Source: an uncultured Clostridia bacterium (GTDB taxonomy: Bacteria; Bacillota; Clostridia; Christensenellales; Borkfalkiaceae). From it: 64,000 nt of DNA. A model generated the notes under the pieces. That model searched no databases. It was not told the DNA's origin and worked only from the letters and a program-made list of their open reading frames with translations. Shown here piece by piece: positions 18,352 to 26,601 of this stretch (position 1 is the stretch's first letter; each line of letters begins with the position of its first letter). The translations under genes were made by a program, and so were the position numbers. The stretch covers positions 38,194 to 102,193 of the forward strand of contig CAKVPH010000006.1 in the NCBI GenBank assembly GCA_934796775.1, in the 5' to 3' direction.

Positions 18352-19140
18352 GTGGAAAAGATCGTCAATTTTTTTAAAAACTTTCAAGCGATTTACGTTG
18401 TCGAAATTTTGCTTTTAACATTGTGTTTTTTCTTTACGCTCAACATTTTGCGTAAAAACAATGCAAAGCTTTTGATTTTATTTTTCGTGGTTTACACGAT
18501 TGCCGTTTGCTTGCTGTGTTTATTCGCGCCGGGCGTTCCGGGTTATGCGGGCTTACTTATGATAGCGGTATTCGTGCTGGCTGTCGTTTCGATGTTTGCA
18601 ACCGAAATCAAACGCGCCGTATGGGAAAGCGCGTCAAAGGGTACCGAAATTAAGCATCTTGACAATAATTCCGACAGAAACGACGCTAAAGTTTGCATAA
18701 ACGAAATTATCAAAGCAGTGCAGAGCATGTCTAAAAACAACGTGGGCGCAATAATAATTTTAGCAAATTCAAATATGCCGTCCGGAATTTTAGACAGCGG
18801 CGTTTCGGTCAACTCCGAAATTTCATCAGAACTTATCGAAAGTATATTCTTTCCCAAAACTCCGCTTCATGACGGAGCAATGATAATTAACGACACTAAA
18901 ATTCAGGCGGCGGGTTGCTTTTTACCGCTCTCGCAGGAAATAAACCTGCCTAAAGAACTTGGCACTCGTCATCGCGCGGGCATAGGCATTACCGAAGCAA
19001 TAAACGTAACGTCTATTATCGTGTCGGAAGAAACCGGCGTAATTTCGGTTGCTCACGGCGGGAAGCTCAAACGCTATGCCGATACAGAAATGCTTAAAAA
19101 TACGCTCAGAAACTTCTATTGGAAAGAAAAGATAAATTAA
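18352..19140 (+). CDS. cdaA: Membrane diadenylate cyclase CdaA
   Basis: Makes the second messenger c-di-AMP from two ATP. The 262 residues comprise three N-terminal membrane helices (about residues 15-85), a linker, and a DAC domain (about 105-250). The active-site signatures are DGAMII and RHRAGIG; SGILDSGVSVNSEIS is the conserved entry block. The start codon is GTG behind GGAGAG. In most Firmicutes cdaA is followed by cdaR (YbbR) and glmM; here only a 36-residue membrane microprotein follows. c-di-AMP normally controls potassium, osmotic and wall homeostasis. Confidence 0.93.
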   Translation: MEKIVNFFKNFQAIYVVEILLLTLCFFFTLNILRKNNAKLLILFFVVYTIAVCLLCLFAPGVPGYAGLLMIAVFVLAVVSMFATEIKRAVWESASKGTEIKHLDNNSDRNDAKVCINEIIKAVQSMSKNNVGAIIILANSNMPSGILDSGVSVNSEISSELIESIFFPKTPLHDGAMIINDTKIQAAGCFLPLSQEINLPKELGTRHRAGIGITEAINVTSIIVSEETGVISVAHGGKLKRYADTEMLKNTLRNFYWKEKIN

Positions 19141-19155
19141 CGGGAGGCGCAAAAA

Positions 19156-19266
19156 GTGAGAAAAAACGATTACGGCAGGAAAAGCAACGGAATACTTAAA
19201 ACTATACCTTACGTTCTTATCGCGGCGGTACTTGCGCTGCTCGTGGTAATAGCAATTAACGCATAA
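19156..19266 (+). CDS. 36-residue single-span membrane microprotein next to CdaA
   Basis: GTG start (19156) seven bases after GGGAGGC, a strong ribosome-binding site, 15 bp downstream of the cdaA stop. The reading frame encodes a basic N-terminus (RKNDYGRK) then one hydrophobic helix (IPYVLIAAVLALLVVIAINA) and a TAA, directly before a terminator. It occupies the place of cdaR. It could be a reduced CdaR membrane anchor or an unrelated small regulator of CdaA; I do not recognise the family. Confidence 0.65.
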   Translation: MRKNDYGRKSNGILKTIPYVLIAAVLALLVVIAINA

Positions 19267-19271
19267 ATAAA

Positions 19272-19308
19272 AAAACGCCTTGCGCATTTTTTTGCCGAGG
19301 CGTTTTTA
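19272..19308 (+). terminator. Terminator of the cdaA unit
   Basis: AACGCCT/AGGCGTT stem followed by TTTTATAT, just after the microprotein stop codon. Confidence 0.75.
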
Positions 19309-19344
19309 TATAATCTTTGTATAATCTATAAAAAATAACGTTTG

Positions 19345-19422
19345 TATTTATTGTCGGAATACTATAATAAAGAAAAGATTCTTTATTTATTGTCGGAATA
19401 CTATAATAAAGAAAAGATTCTT
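19345..19422. repeat. Two perfect tandem copies of a 39-nt unit
   Basis: Copies 19345-19383 and 19384-19422 are identical, each starting TATTTATTGTCGGAATACTA. AATAAAG/CTTTATT across the unit junction can form a hairpin. It lies in the 229-bp gap between the cdaA terminator and the end of lexA. No function is evident; replication slippage is the simplest origin. Confidence 0.85.
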
Positions 19423-19495
19423 TTTAATTCAGTGTAATTTCGTTTTTATTAAACGCGATTTATAGATGATCAAAACCAGAATTGTTTTGCGTTTA

Positions 19496-20092
19496 TCAAT
19501 GATATTTGCGAAGAAGCCCCGTAACTTTAGCCAAAATACTCACGTCGCTATCGCAAACAATGTCGCTCATAGTAGAATTTTCGGGGTGCAAAATAACTTT
19601 TCCGTCTTTACGGTAAAAGCGTTTTACGGTTGCGCTGTCGTCTAAAAGAGCAACTACTATATCGCCGTTGTCGGCAGTTTCGCACTTTCGGCAAACGATT
19701 TTGTCACCGTCTAAAATACCGGCTTCAATCATACTTTCACCTTTTACGCGAAGCAAAAAGCAAGTGCCTCCGTCTGCAAATTCAGGCGGTAAAGGGTAGT
19801 ACCCCTCAAGATTTTCAACCGCTAAAATAGGCGTGCCTGCGGTAACCGTTCCTATTAAGGGTACGCTTACAAACTCGGGCGTATCGCTTAAAGCTATAGT
19901 GCGGTTTTTGCCGCCCTTTCTCATAATTACGCCGCGGTCTTCAAGCTTGTCAAGATAATACTGCGCCGTAGCAGTCGATTTTATGCCTAAAGCTACGCAA
20001 ATTTCGCGCACGGAAGGCGGATAACCTTTCTGTCGTTGAAAACTTCTTACGTATTCAATTACTTGCTCAAGTTTTTGGTCGATTTTACTCAT
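19496..20092 (-). CDS. lexA: SOS repressor LexA
   Basis: 198-residue repressor-protease of the DNA-damage response. The N-terminal winged helix (residues 1-65, with YPPSVREICVALGI) binds DNA. Self-cleavage occurs at Ala85-Gly86 (VTAGTP), with Ser120 in KGESM and Lys157 in ATVKRF as catalytic dyad. All these residues are present, so it should respond to RecA filaments. It is divergent from dxs, and its promoter carries a LexA box overlapping the -35 element, so autorepression is expected. Confidence 0.97.
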   Translation of the reverse strand: MSKIDQKLEQVIEYVRSFQRQKGYPPSVREICVALGIKSTATAQYYLDKLEDRGVIMRKGGKNRTIALSDTPEFVSVPLIGTVTAGTPILAVENLEGYYPLPPEFADGGTCFLLRVKGESMIEAGILDGDKIVCRKCETADNGDIVVALLDDSATVKRFYRKDGKVILHPENSTMSDIVCDSDVSILAKVTGLLRKYH

Positions 20093-20156
20093 TGAAAAAC
20101 TCCTGATAAATAAAGCTTAAAGCATTTTAAGATTGCAAAATTGTTTCTTTTATAGA

Positions 20157-20185
20157 ATTATAGCATATATTATAAAAAGATGCAA
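20157..20185 (-). promoter_or_regulatory. lexA promoter
   Basis: Minus strand TTGCAT (20185-20180), 17-nt spacer, TATAAT (20162-20157), about 65 nt upstream of the lexA ATG. Confidence 0.85.
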
Positions 20186-20195
20186 ACATTTGTTC
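20184..20195 (-). promoter_or_regulatory. LexA operator (SOS box)
   Basis: GAACAAATGTTT on the minus strand fits the clostridial GAAC-N4-GTTT/C box. It overlaps the lexA -35 by two bases and ends 21 bp before the dxs ATG. Confidence 0.75.
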
Positions 20196-20216
20196 ATAAT
20201 TTTTATTAAAACAAAA

Positions 20217-22037
20217 ATGGAAAATTTAACCGTAATCGAAAAAATTCATAGTTTAGCGGATGTCAACGCTTTATCGAACGAAGAACTTTATGTTTTATCC
20301 GATGAAATACGCCGTGAAATAATATCTGCCGTAACGCAAAACGGCGGACATCTTGCTTCTGCCTTGGGGGCGGTTGAGGCGATAGTTGCGCTCTGTCGCG
20401 TTTATGATTTTACAAAGGATAAACTTATCTTCGACGTAGGACATCAGGCTTATGCGTTTAAAATTTTAAACGAAGGCAGGGCGCGTTTTCAAACGCTTCG
20501 TCTTTCCGGCGGGCTTAGCGGTTTTCCGGGCGAAGGCGTGAGCGAAAACGACATTTTTTCGGGCGGTCATGCGGGTAATTCTCTTTCTAACGCTATGGGA
20601 TACATGTTCGCGCGCGATTATTTTAAGCGCGACGAAAACGTTGTTGTATTAGTGGGGGACGCGTCGTTTTTTAACGGAGAGAATTTAGAAGCTATATTTG
20701 CCACTCAAAAAAAACCCGAAAAATTCCTTGTTGTGTTTAACGATAACGGAATGGGCATTTCAAAAAACGAAAACGGCGCATACAAATTTTTCTCTTCTCT
20801 GACGCTTAAAAAAGGATATAAAAGGGCAAAGGATTTTTTACGCAAAATATTCGGTAATCGACTTATAGGCAGATATTTGCATCGCGTTAAGTCGGATTTT
20901 AAACATTCCGTATCACCTGCTACCGTGCTTGACGAAGTGGGTTTTAAGTACCTTGGCGTGTTTGACGGACACGATATTAAAACTCTTGTAAAAATATTAA
21001 CGGAGATAAAAAGCCGCGACGGTTCGGTGTTTTTACATATTCGTACCGAAAAGGGAAAGGGGTTTGATCCTGCTGCGGCAGATCCCGAAAATTATCACGG
21101 CGTTGGCAAAAACTTATGCTTTTCCGCAAACGAATTTTCGGATAGCATTTCCGGGCTGATGATAGATGAAGTTAAAAAAGACGAGCGCGTTACAGCAATT
21201 ACCGCGGGAATGAAAAGCGGAACCGGACTTTCGGCGTTTGCAAAAGCTTGTCCTCAAAATTTTGTGGATGCGGGCATTTGCGAAGAATATGCGGTTACCA
21301 TGGCTGCGGGAATGGCTCGCGGCGGACTGAAACCCGTTGTGTTTATCTATTCTACGTTTTTGCAGCGCGCATACGATCAGATTATGACCGACGTCTGCGT
21401 ATCCGATTTACCCGTTGTTTTTATGCTTGACAGAGCCGGGTTCGTTGGTGCTGACGGCAAATCGCATCAGGGATTATTTGACCTTAGTTATTTGAAAAAT
21501 ATTCCGAATTTGCAGATTTTTGCGCCAAAAGATACGTTTGAGCTTAAAAAAATGCTTGATTATGCTTTGGAAAAAGGCAGTCCTGTCGCAATAAGATATC
21601 CTAACGGCGTAAATGCGGAATTAAAAAGCGATATGTCCGTCGGTAACGTTTGCGAATGGGAAGTGGTAAAAGACGGAAGCTCTGCGGCTATTTTTGCAGT
21701 CGGACCGAGAATGATCTCGCTTGCGTTAAAGGCTCGCGATTTAAGCGGAAAAGCGGTTGCGGTTGTAAATGCGCGCTCTGTAAAGCCTTTAGACGAAAAG
21801 ACTATGAATAAGTACGCCGCCGTGCCGATTATTACGCTTGAAGAAAACGTTTTGTCCGGCGGATTTGGCGAAGGCGTTTCCGCCTATTATTCCTTAAACA
21901 AACTGAACGTAAAAATGGGACTTTTGGGCGTAACCGACCATTTTGTTCCGCACGGAAACGTGGATTATCAGTTTGAATTAAGCGGACTTACGGCCGAAAA
22001 CGTTTCGGCAAAAATCAAAGAGCTGTGCAAAGAATAA
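20217..22037 (+). CDS. dxs: 1-deoxy-D-xylulose-5-phosphate synthase
   Basis: Thiamine-diphosphate enzyme that condenses pyruvate and glyceraldehyde-3-phosphate, the entry step of the MEP isoprenoid pathway. The 606 residues contain LIFDVGHQAYAFKIL, the ThDP motif GDASFFNGENLEA, and in the second half the transketolase pyrimidine domain (CEEYAVTMAAGMA) and C-terminal domain (LEENVLSGGFGE). I chose ATG 20217, where family similarity begins; 28 upstream residues of the open frame are hydrophobic and unlike Dxs. There is no clear ribosome-binding site, so a short or absent leader is possible. The LexA box lies just upstream. Confidence 0.94.
   Translation: MENLTVIEKIHSLADVNALSNEELYVLSDEIRREIISAVTQNGGHLASALGAVEAIVALCRVYDFTKDKLIFDVGHQAYAFKILNEGRARFQTLRLSGGLSGFPGEGVSENDIFSGGHAGNSLSNAMGYMFARDYFKRDENVVVLVGDASFFNGENLEAIFATQKKPEKFLVVFNDNGMGISKNENGAYKFFSSLTLKKGYKRAKDFLRKIFGNRLIGRYLHRVKSDFKHSVSPATVLDEVGFKYLGVFDGHDIKTLVKILTEIKSRDGSVFLHIRTEKGKGFDPAAADPENYHGVGKNLCFSANEFSDSISGLMIDEVKKDERVTAITAGMKSGTGLSAFAKACPQNFVDAGICEEYAVTMAAGMARGGLKPVVFIYSTFLQRAYDQIMTDVCVSDLPVVFMLDRAGFVGADGKSHQGLFDLSYLKNIPNLQIFAPKDTFELKKMLDYALEKGSPVAIRYPNGVNAELKSDMSVGNVCEWEVVKDGSSAAIFAVGPRMISLALKARDLSGKAVAVVNARSVKPLDEKTMNKYAAVPIITLEENVLSGGFGEGVSAYYSLNKLNVKMGLLGVTDHFVPHGNVDYQFELSGLTAENVSAKIKELCKE
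20852..20868 (-). repeat. Dispersed CGATTATCG element, copy 3 (inside dxs)
   Basis: Read on the minus strand as CTATAAGTCGATTACCG, one mismatch from consensus. In the dxs frame it encodes Gly-Asn-Arg-Leu-Ile-Gly in a variable region before the HSVSP block. Confidence 0.5.
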
Positions 22038-22070
22038 TTTGCCGCGCAAATTTAATAATAAATCTTTAAT

Positions 22071-22122
22071 AAAACTCCCGAGTTTACGGTACAAATAAAT
22101 CCGTTGTCCGGGAGTTTTTTTT
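22071..22122 (+). terminator. dxs terminator
   Basis: AAACTCCCG/CGGGAGTTT with an inner ACGG/CCGT pairing, then eight T. The 180 bp from here to the glgB promoter show nothing I can name. Confidence 0.85.
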
Positions 22123-22301
22123 AGTTAAAATAAGGCGTATTCCGTGTAATTAGGTGTTTTTATTCTTTGTGATTTTGACTTTTCATTCCGTGAGATGCGG
22201 TGATTTCATGCCATGTGATTTTTTTGTGCGAGTTTTTATAGCTGCTCATAATTTGACGGCTAATGTTTTTACGACTAAATAAAAAAATTTATTTTAAAAA
22301 C

Positions 22302-22330
22302 TTGATAAAAATTTCGTAATATAGTATAAT
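22302..22330 (+). promoter_or_regulatory. Promoter of the glycogen cluster
   Basis: TTGATA, 17-nt spacer, TATAAT. It lies about 120 nt upstream of glgB, implying a long untranslated leader. Confidence 0.85.
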
Positions 22331-22360
22331 ATATAAAGGTAAGTAATATATTTAGCCAAG

Positions 22361-22403
22361 GCGCAAACAAAAACTCTTTGATTTTTACGTTTTTGTTAAG
22401 CGC
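22361..22403 (+). promoter_or_regulatory. Hairpin in the glgB leader
   Basis: GCGC-AA-ACAAAAAC pairs with GTTTTTGT-TAA-GCGC (22361-22374 with 22389-22403). It is transcribed from the glycogen promoter and is not followed by a T tract, so it is not a plain terminator. It could shield the start region or stabilise the mRNA. Confidence 0.45.
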
Positions 22404-22456
22404 AATACAAAGGTTTAAGCTTTCGTTTTTTAAGCAAAGTCAAACGCCTTTACTTT

Positions 22457-24352
22457 ATGCTCTCAAAATTTTTTGTCGATATGAAAAACGATTTAGCAAT
22501 TTATTTGTTCCATCAAGGCACTAATTACCGCGCATACGAATATTTCGGAAGTCATTTCGGAAAGTTGCGCGGCAAATCGGGTGTCTTTTTTCGTGTTTTT
22601 GCGGGAAATGCGACTGCCGTTTCGGTTGTAGGCGAGTTTAACGGATGGGACGAAAGCAAAAACCCCATGACGCGCATAACGGATGGCGGTATTTTTGAAA
22701 CCTTTATTGAAGGGCTTAAACAATTCGATAGCTACAAATACGCAATTTTTTCCAAAAAAGGATGCATATTTAAAGCCGATCCTTACGCATTCCATTCCGA
22801 AACTCCGGATAAAACCGCTTCTAAGATATACGCTCTTGACGGGTACATGTGGAAAGACGATAAATATATGCTTTGGCGCGGCGAAAAAGACGTATATTCT
22901 TTACCGATAAACATTTACGAAGTAAATCTTGCCAGCTGGAAAAAACGTGACGACGGCGGGTATTTAAGTTATGCCGAGCTTGCAGCCGAACTTATACCGT
23001 ACGTTAAAAAGATGAATTATACGCATATCGAGCTGATGCCCGTAACCGAGTATCCGTTTGACGGGAGCTGGGGGTATCAGGTAACGGGATATTTTTCGGT
23101 TACTTCGCGCTTTGGAACTCCGCACGATTTTATGGAGTTTATAGACCGTTGTCATGCCGAGGGAATAGGCGTTATTCTGGACTGGGTTCCCGCGCATTTT
23201 CCAAAAGACGAACACGGTTTGTACGAGTTTGACGGAACGTGTTTATACGAATATAATGACGAGCGAATGAAAGAGCATAAAGGTTGGGGAACTCGGGTTT
23301 TTGACTTCGGCAAAAACGAAGTGCGCTCGTTTTTAACTTCTTCCGCAATGTTTTTCTTTGATAAATATCATGTGGACGGGCTGCGTGTTGACGCGGTGGC
23401 TTCTATGTTGTATCTTGATTACGACAGAAAAGAAGGCGAGTGGACGCCCAACGAAGACGGCGGTAATATAAACAAACAGGCGGTATCTTTTTTAAAAAGC
23501 GTGAACACCGCGGTGTTCGGTTCGTTTAAAGGCATTATGATGATTGCCGAAGAATCCACTGCGTACCCGATGGTAACTATGCCGGTGGACAAGGGTGGTT
23601 TAGGCTTTAATTTCAAATGGAATATGGGGTGGATGAACGACGTTTTATCATATGTGAAAACAGATCCCTATTTCAGGAGCGGTTGTCATAATAAAATGAC
23701 CTTTTCCATGATGTACGCTTTTTCCGAAAATTTTATTCTTCCCGTTTCGCACGATGAAGTCGTTCACGGAAAATGTTCGCTCATAAACAAAATGCCCGGT
23801 TCTTACGAGGATAAATTCGCACAAGTTCGGGCGTTTATGGGTTACATGTATTCTCATCCCGGCAAAAAGCTGAATTTCATGGGAACCGAGATAGGGCAGT
23901 TTAAAGAGTGGTCTAACGCGGAAGGAATAGAATTTTTCCTTTTGTCTTACGATATGCACAAAAAGTTGCAGAACTTTTTTAAAAAGTTAAACGAGTTTTA
24001 TTTGAACACGCCCGCGCTTTATCAGATAGAAAAAGACTGGTCCGGTTTTGAGTGGCTTATTGCCGACGACGCGGCAAACAACGTCTACGTTTACGAAAGA
24101 ATTGCTTTAAGCGGTCAAAAAATAGTTGCGGTTCTTAACTTTTCGGGCGAGTCGCACGAAAATTACAGAATAGGCATTGAAAAGGGTAAATATAAAGTGG
24201 TTTTCGATTCGGACTCGGTATCCTTTGGCGGAAACGGTACTTTTACAAAAAAATCTTACACGGCAAAACGCGTTCCGTCGCACGGAAAACAGCACTCGCT
24301 TTGCGTTTCGATTGCAAAATTTTCGTTTTTGTACTTATTAAAAACCGAATGA
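22457..24352 (+). CDS. glgB: 1,4-alpha-glucan branching enzyme GlgB
   Basis: GH13 enzyme of 631 residues that introduces alpha-1,6 branches into glycogen. The N-terminal CBM48 (about residues 40-125, VVGEFNGWDE) precedes the barrel. Nucleophile Asp312 is in GLRVDAVAS, acid/base Glu365 in MIAEES, and the third acid in LPVSHDEVVHG. A C-terminal beta domain closes the protein. The start is uncertain: ATG 22457 or ATG 22481 (MKNDLAIYLFHQG), neither with a good ribosome-binding site; the second is closer to the family's usual start. It leads the cluster glgB-glgC-glgD-glgA-glgP-GH13. Confidence 0.95.
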   Translation: MLSKFFVDMKNDLAIYLFHQGTNYRAYEYFGSHFGKLRGKSGVFFRVFAGNATAVSVVGEFNGWDESKNPMTRITDGGIFETFIEGLKQFDSYKYAIFSKKGCIFKADPYAFHSETPDKTASKIYALDGYMWKDDKYMLWRGEKDVYSLPINIYEVNLASWKKRDDGGYLSYAELAAELIPYVKKMNYTHIELMPVTEYPFDGSWGYQVTGYFSVTSRFGTPHDFMEFIDRCHAEGIGVILDWVPAHFPKDEHGLYEFDGTCLYEYNDERMKEHKGWGTRVFDFGKNEVRSFLTSSAMFFFDKYHVDGLRVDAVASMLYLDYDRKEGEWTPNEDGGNINKQAVSFLKSVNTAVFGSFKGIMMIAEESTAYPMVTMPVDKGGLGFNFKWNMGWMNDVLSYVKTDPYFRSGCHNKMTFSMMYAFSENFILPVSHDEVVHGKCSLINKMPGSYEDKFAQVRAFMGYMYSHPGKKLNFMGTEIGQFKEWSNAEGIEFFLLSYDMHKKLQNFFKKLNEFYLNTPALYQIEKDWSGFEWLIADDAANNVYVYERIALSGQKIVAVLNFSGESHENYRIGIEKGKYKVVFDSDSVSFGGNGTFTKKSYTAKRVPSHGKQHSLCVSIAKFSFLYLLKTE

Positions 24353-24367
24353 GGTAGGGTAGATTTT

Positions 24368-25243
24368 ATGAAAAAACATGCGAACGTTCTTTTAATATTT
24401 GCAGTTTTTGTTCTTACTTTTATATCGGTAGCATTCAGCGTAAAGGCAAATGCCGATATGGGGCCTAAGCCGAGCGTTACGGTAAACGTTACTAATCTGC
24501 CGGAAGGCGGAGTTTATTATATGACTTTGCTTTCTGAACGTAAAAACAGCGGACCGTATAGTGCGGACGCAAAATACTACGGAGAAATTAACGAAATCGA
24601 TAAGAAATTTGCAGATTATAAAGACGAAGACGGATATTACTATTTGTATTATTACAAAAGAGTTTCTGCCGAAGAATCGTTTAAGTGGGGCTATTATCCG
24701 CCTGCCCGGTTTAAAATACTAATCTACTCTGCTAATCAGGACGCTTTTATTTCAAGCGGAAAACTTGAACGATATGCTTTTGCAAGCTATTTTACCGCGT
24801 CGGTTTCGGGCGATGAATTACTTGCGGAATACGAACTTAAAGTGGTGCGTTCTTACGACTACTTTGGCGAAATATGCAAGCTTATTTTGCGTATAGTCTT
24901 TACGGTGGCGGTGGAAATAGGCATAGCCTTTTTGTTCGGTTACAGGGGCAAGTCTTTTAAAGTTATACTTATTGCAAATCTGGTAACGCAAATCGCGCTT
25001 AACGTGGGGCTTAACGTTATAAATTATTTAAACGGCGCATTAGTTTTAATTATTGCATATATCTTTTTTGAGATAGTAATTCTATTAGCCGAAAGCGTGT
25101 TTTATATGATAGCCGTTCCTAAAATCGATAAAGAGTGTCCTAAAAAACTTAAACGTTTTTGGGTGCTTTTACTTTATTCGGTCGCGGCAAACGTAGCTTC
25201 GTTTGCTCTTGGTGCTCTGATATTTTGGAGTATAGGCATTTAG
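24368..25243 (+). CDS. Exported/membrane protein of unknown function in the glycogen cluster
   Basis: 291 residues. A signal peptide (residues 1-29, ending KANA) is followed by the short conserved-looking ADMGPKPSVTV, an extracytoplasmic domain of about 140 residues rich in Tyr, and then four predicted membrane helices from about residue 175 to the end. MGPKPSV near a mature N-terminus recurs in uncharacterised Firmicutes membrane proteins that I remember but cannot name. It lies between glgB and glgC on the same strand, yet nothing in it suggests a glycan-active role. Confidence 0.6.
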   Translation: MKKHANVLLIFAVFVLTFISVAFSVKANADMGPKPSVTVNVTNLPEGGVYYMTLLSERKNSGPYSADAKYYGEINEIDKKFADYKDEDGYYYLYYYKRVSAEESFKWGYYPPARFKILIYSANQDAFISSGKLERYAFASYFTASVSGDELLAEYELKVVRSYDYFGEICKLILRIVFTVAVEIGIAFLFGYRGKSFKVILIANLVTQIALNVGLNVINYLNGALVLIIAYIFFEIVILLAESVFYMIAVPKIDKECPKKLKRFWVLLLYSVAANVASFALGALIFWSIGI

Positions 25244-25292
25244 CGTAAATTATGCAGCGGCGGGCGCAAAACAAATTTTTGCGTTCAATATG

Positions 25293-25308
25293 CGATAATC
25301 GACTTATA
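25293..25308 (-). repeat. Dispersed CGATTATCG element, copy 4
   Basis: TATAAGTCGATTATCG on the minus strand, with flanking CATATT as in other copies. The 173-bp gap also holds ACGCAAA/TTTTGCGT hairpin sequence at 25373-25395 just before the glgC ribosome-binding site. Confidence 0.8.
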
Positions 25309-25416
25309 CGGCAGCATTTTGCCGATAAACAGCCGAAAAATAAAATTAAAAAATAAAAAATATATATAACATTACGCAAACAAATTTTTGCGTAAAAATT
25401 TCTAAGGAGGACTTTT

Positions 25417-26601
25417 ATGCTTGCACAAAAAGAGTGTGTGGCAATGCTTTTAGCGGGCGGTCAGGGCAGCCGTCTTTATGCGCTGACGAGCGAAATAGCC
25501 AAGCCTGCCGTACCGTTTGGCGGAAAGTACAGAATTATAGATTTCCCGCTTTCAAACTGTATCAATTCGGGTATAGATACCGTAGGCGTGCTTACGCAGT
25601 ACGAGCCGCTTGTTCTTAACGACTACATAGGAAACGGGCAGCCGTGGGATTTGGACCGTATGTACGGCGGCGTACACATCTTGTCGCCATATCAGGCAAA
25701 GCACGGGCAGGAATGGTACAAAGGCACGGCAAACGCGATTTATCAGAATATGCCGTTTATTCAAAGATATAATCCCGAGTACGTCGTGATTTTATCGGGC
25801 GACCATATTTATAAAATGAATTACGATAAAATGCTTGCGTTCCACAAACAGAACAATGCGGACGTAACCGTTGCCACGATAAAAGTTCCTATCGAAGAAG
25901 CGTCGCGATTCGGCATCGTAAATACGGGCAAAAACGATCGCATAGAGATGTTTGAGGAAAAGCCGAAGAATCCTAAAAGCGATCTTGCCTCTATGGGAAT
26001 TTACGTTTTCACGGCGAAAAAGCTATATAAATATCTTGAAGAAGACGAAAAGAACCCCGAAAGTTCAAACGACTTCGGTAAAAATATTCTTCCCGAAATG
26101 CTTGCGCGCGGGGAAAGAATGTTTGCCTACGTTTTCAGCGGATACTGGAAAGACGTGGGAACTATCGATTCTCTATACGATGCGAATATGGACCTTTTGG
26201 GCGATAAACCTTCGTTTGATATTTCCGATACCAACTGGAGAATACATTCGCGTAACCCTATAGCTCCGCCGCATTACATAGGCTCAAACGGAAGAGCTTC
26301 GGGCAGTATAGTTGCGCTTGGGTGCGAAATCAACGGCGTGGTTGAAAGTTCTATTCTTTCGGCAAACGTAAAAGTGGAAGAGGGAGCAACCGTAAAAGGC
26401 AGCGTGATATTTTCAAACTGCGTTATAAAAAAGGGTGCGAAAGTATTGAATTCCATAATAGACGAAAACGTTGAAATAGGCGAAAACGCAGTGGTGGGTA
26501 GTTTAAATAAACCCAGAAAAATCACCGTTCTCGGCAGAAATATGAAAGTTCAGCCGAGCGAAACCGTAAACGCGGGAACAATAGCGGAGGCAAAGAAATA
26601 A
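25417..26601 (+). CDS. glgC: Glucose-1-phosphate adenylyltransferase GlgC
   Basis: Makes ADP-glucose, the donor for glycogen synthase. The 394 residues show the nucleotidyltransferase loop GGQGSRLYALT, KPAVPFGGKYRIIDF, SGDHIYKM and EKP, and a C-terminal left-handed beta-helix (from about residue 290) that in this family binds allosteric effectors. AAGGAGG precedes the ATG. The stop codon overlaps the glgD start by one base, so the two subunits are translated together. Confidence 0.97.
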   Translation: MLAQKECVAMLLAGGQGSRLYALTSEIAKPAVPFGGKYRIIDFPLSNCINSGIDTVGVLTQYEPLVLNDYIGNGQPWDLDRMYGGVHILSPYQAKHGQEWYKGTANAIYQNMPFIQRYNPEYVVILSGDHIYKMNYDKMLAFHKQNNADVTVATIKVPIEEASRFGIVNTGKNDRIEMFEEKPKNPKSDLASMGIYVFTAKKLYKYLEEDEKNPESSNDFGKNILPEMLARGERMFAYVFSGYWKDVGTIDSLYDANMDLLGDKPSFDISDTNWRIHSRNPIAPPHYIGSNGRASGSIVALGCEINGVVESSILSANVKVEEGATVKGSVIFSNCVIKKGAKVLNSIIDENVEIGENAVVGSLNKPRKITVLGRNMKVQPSETVNAGTIAEAKK

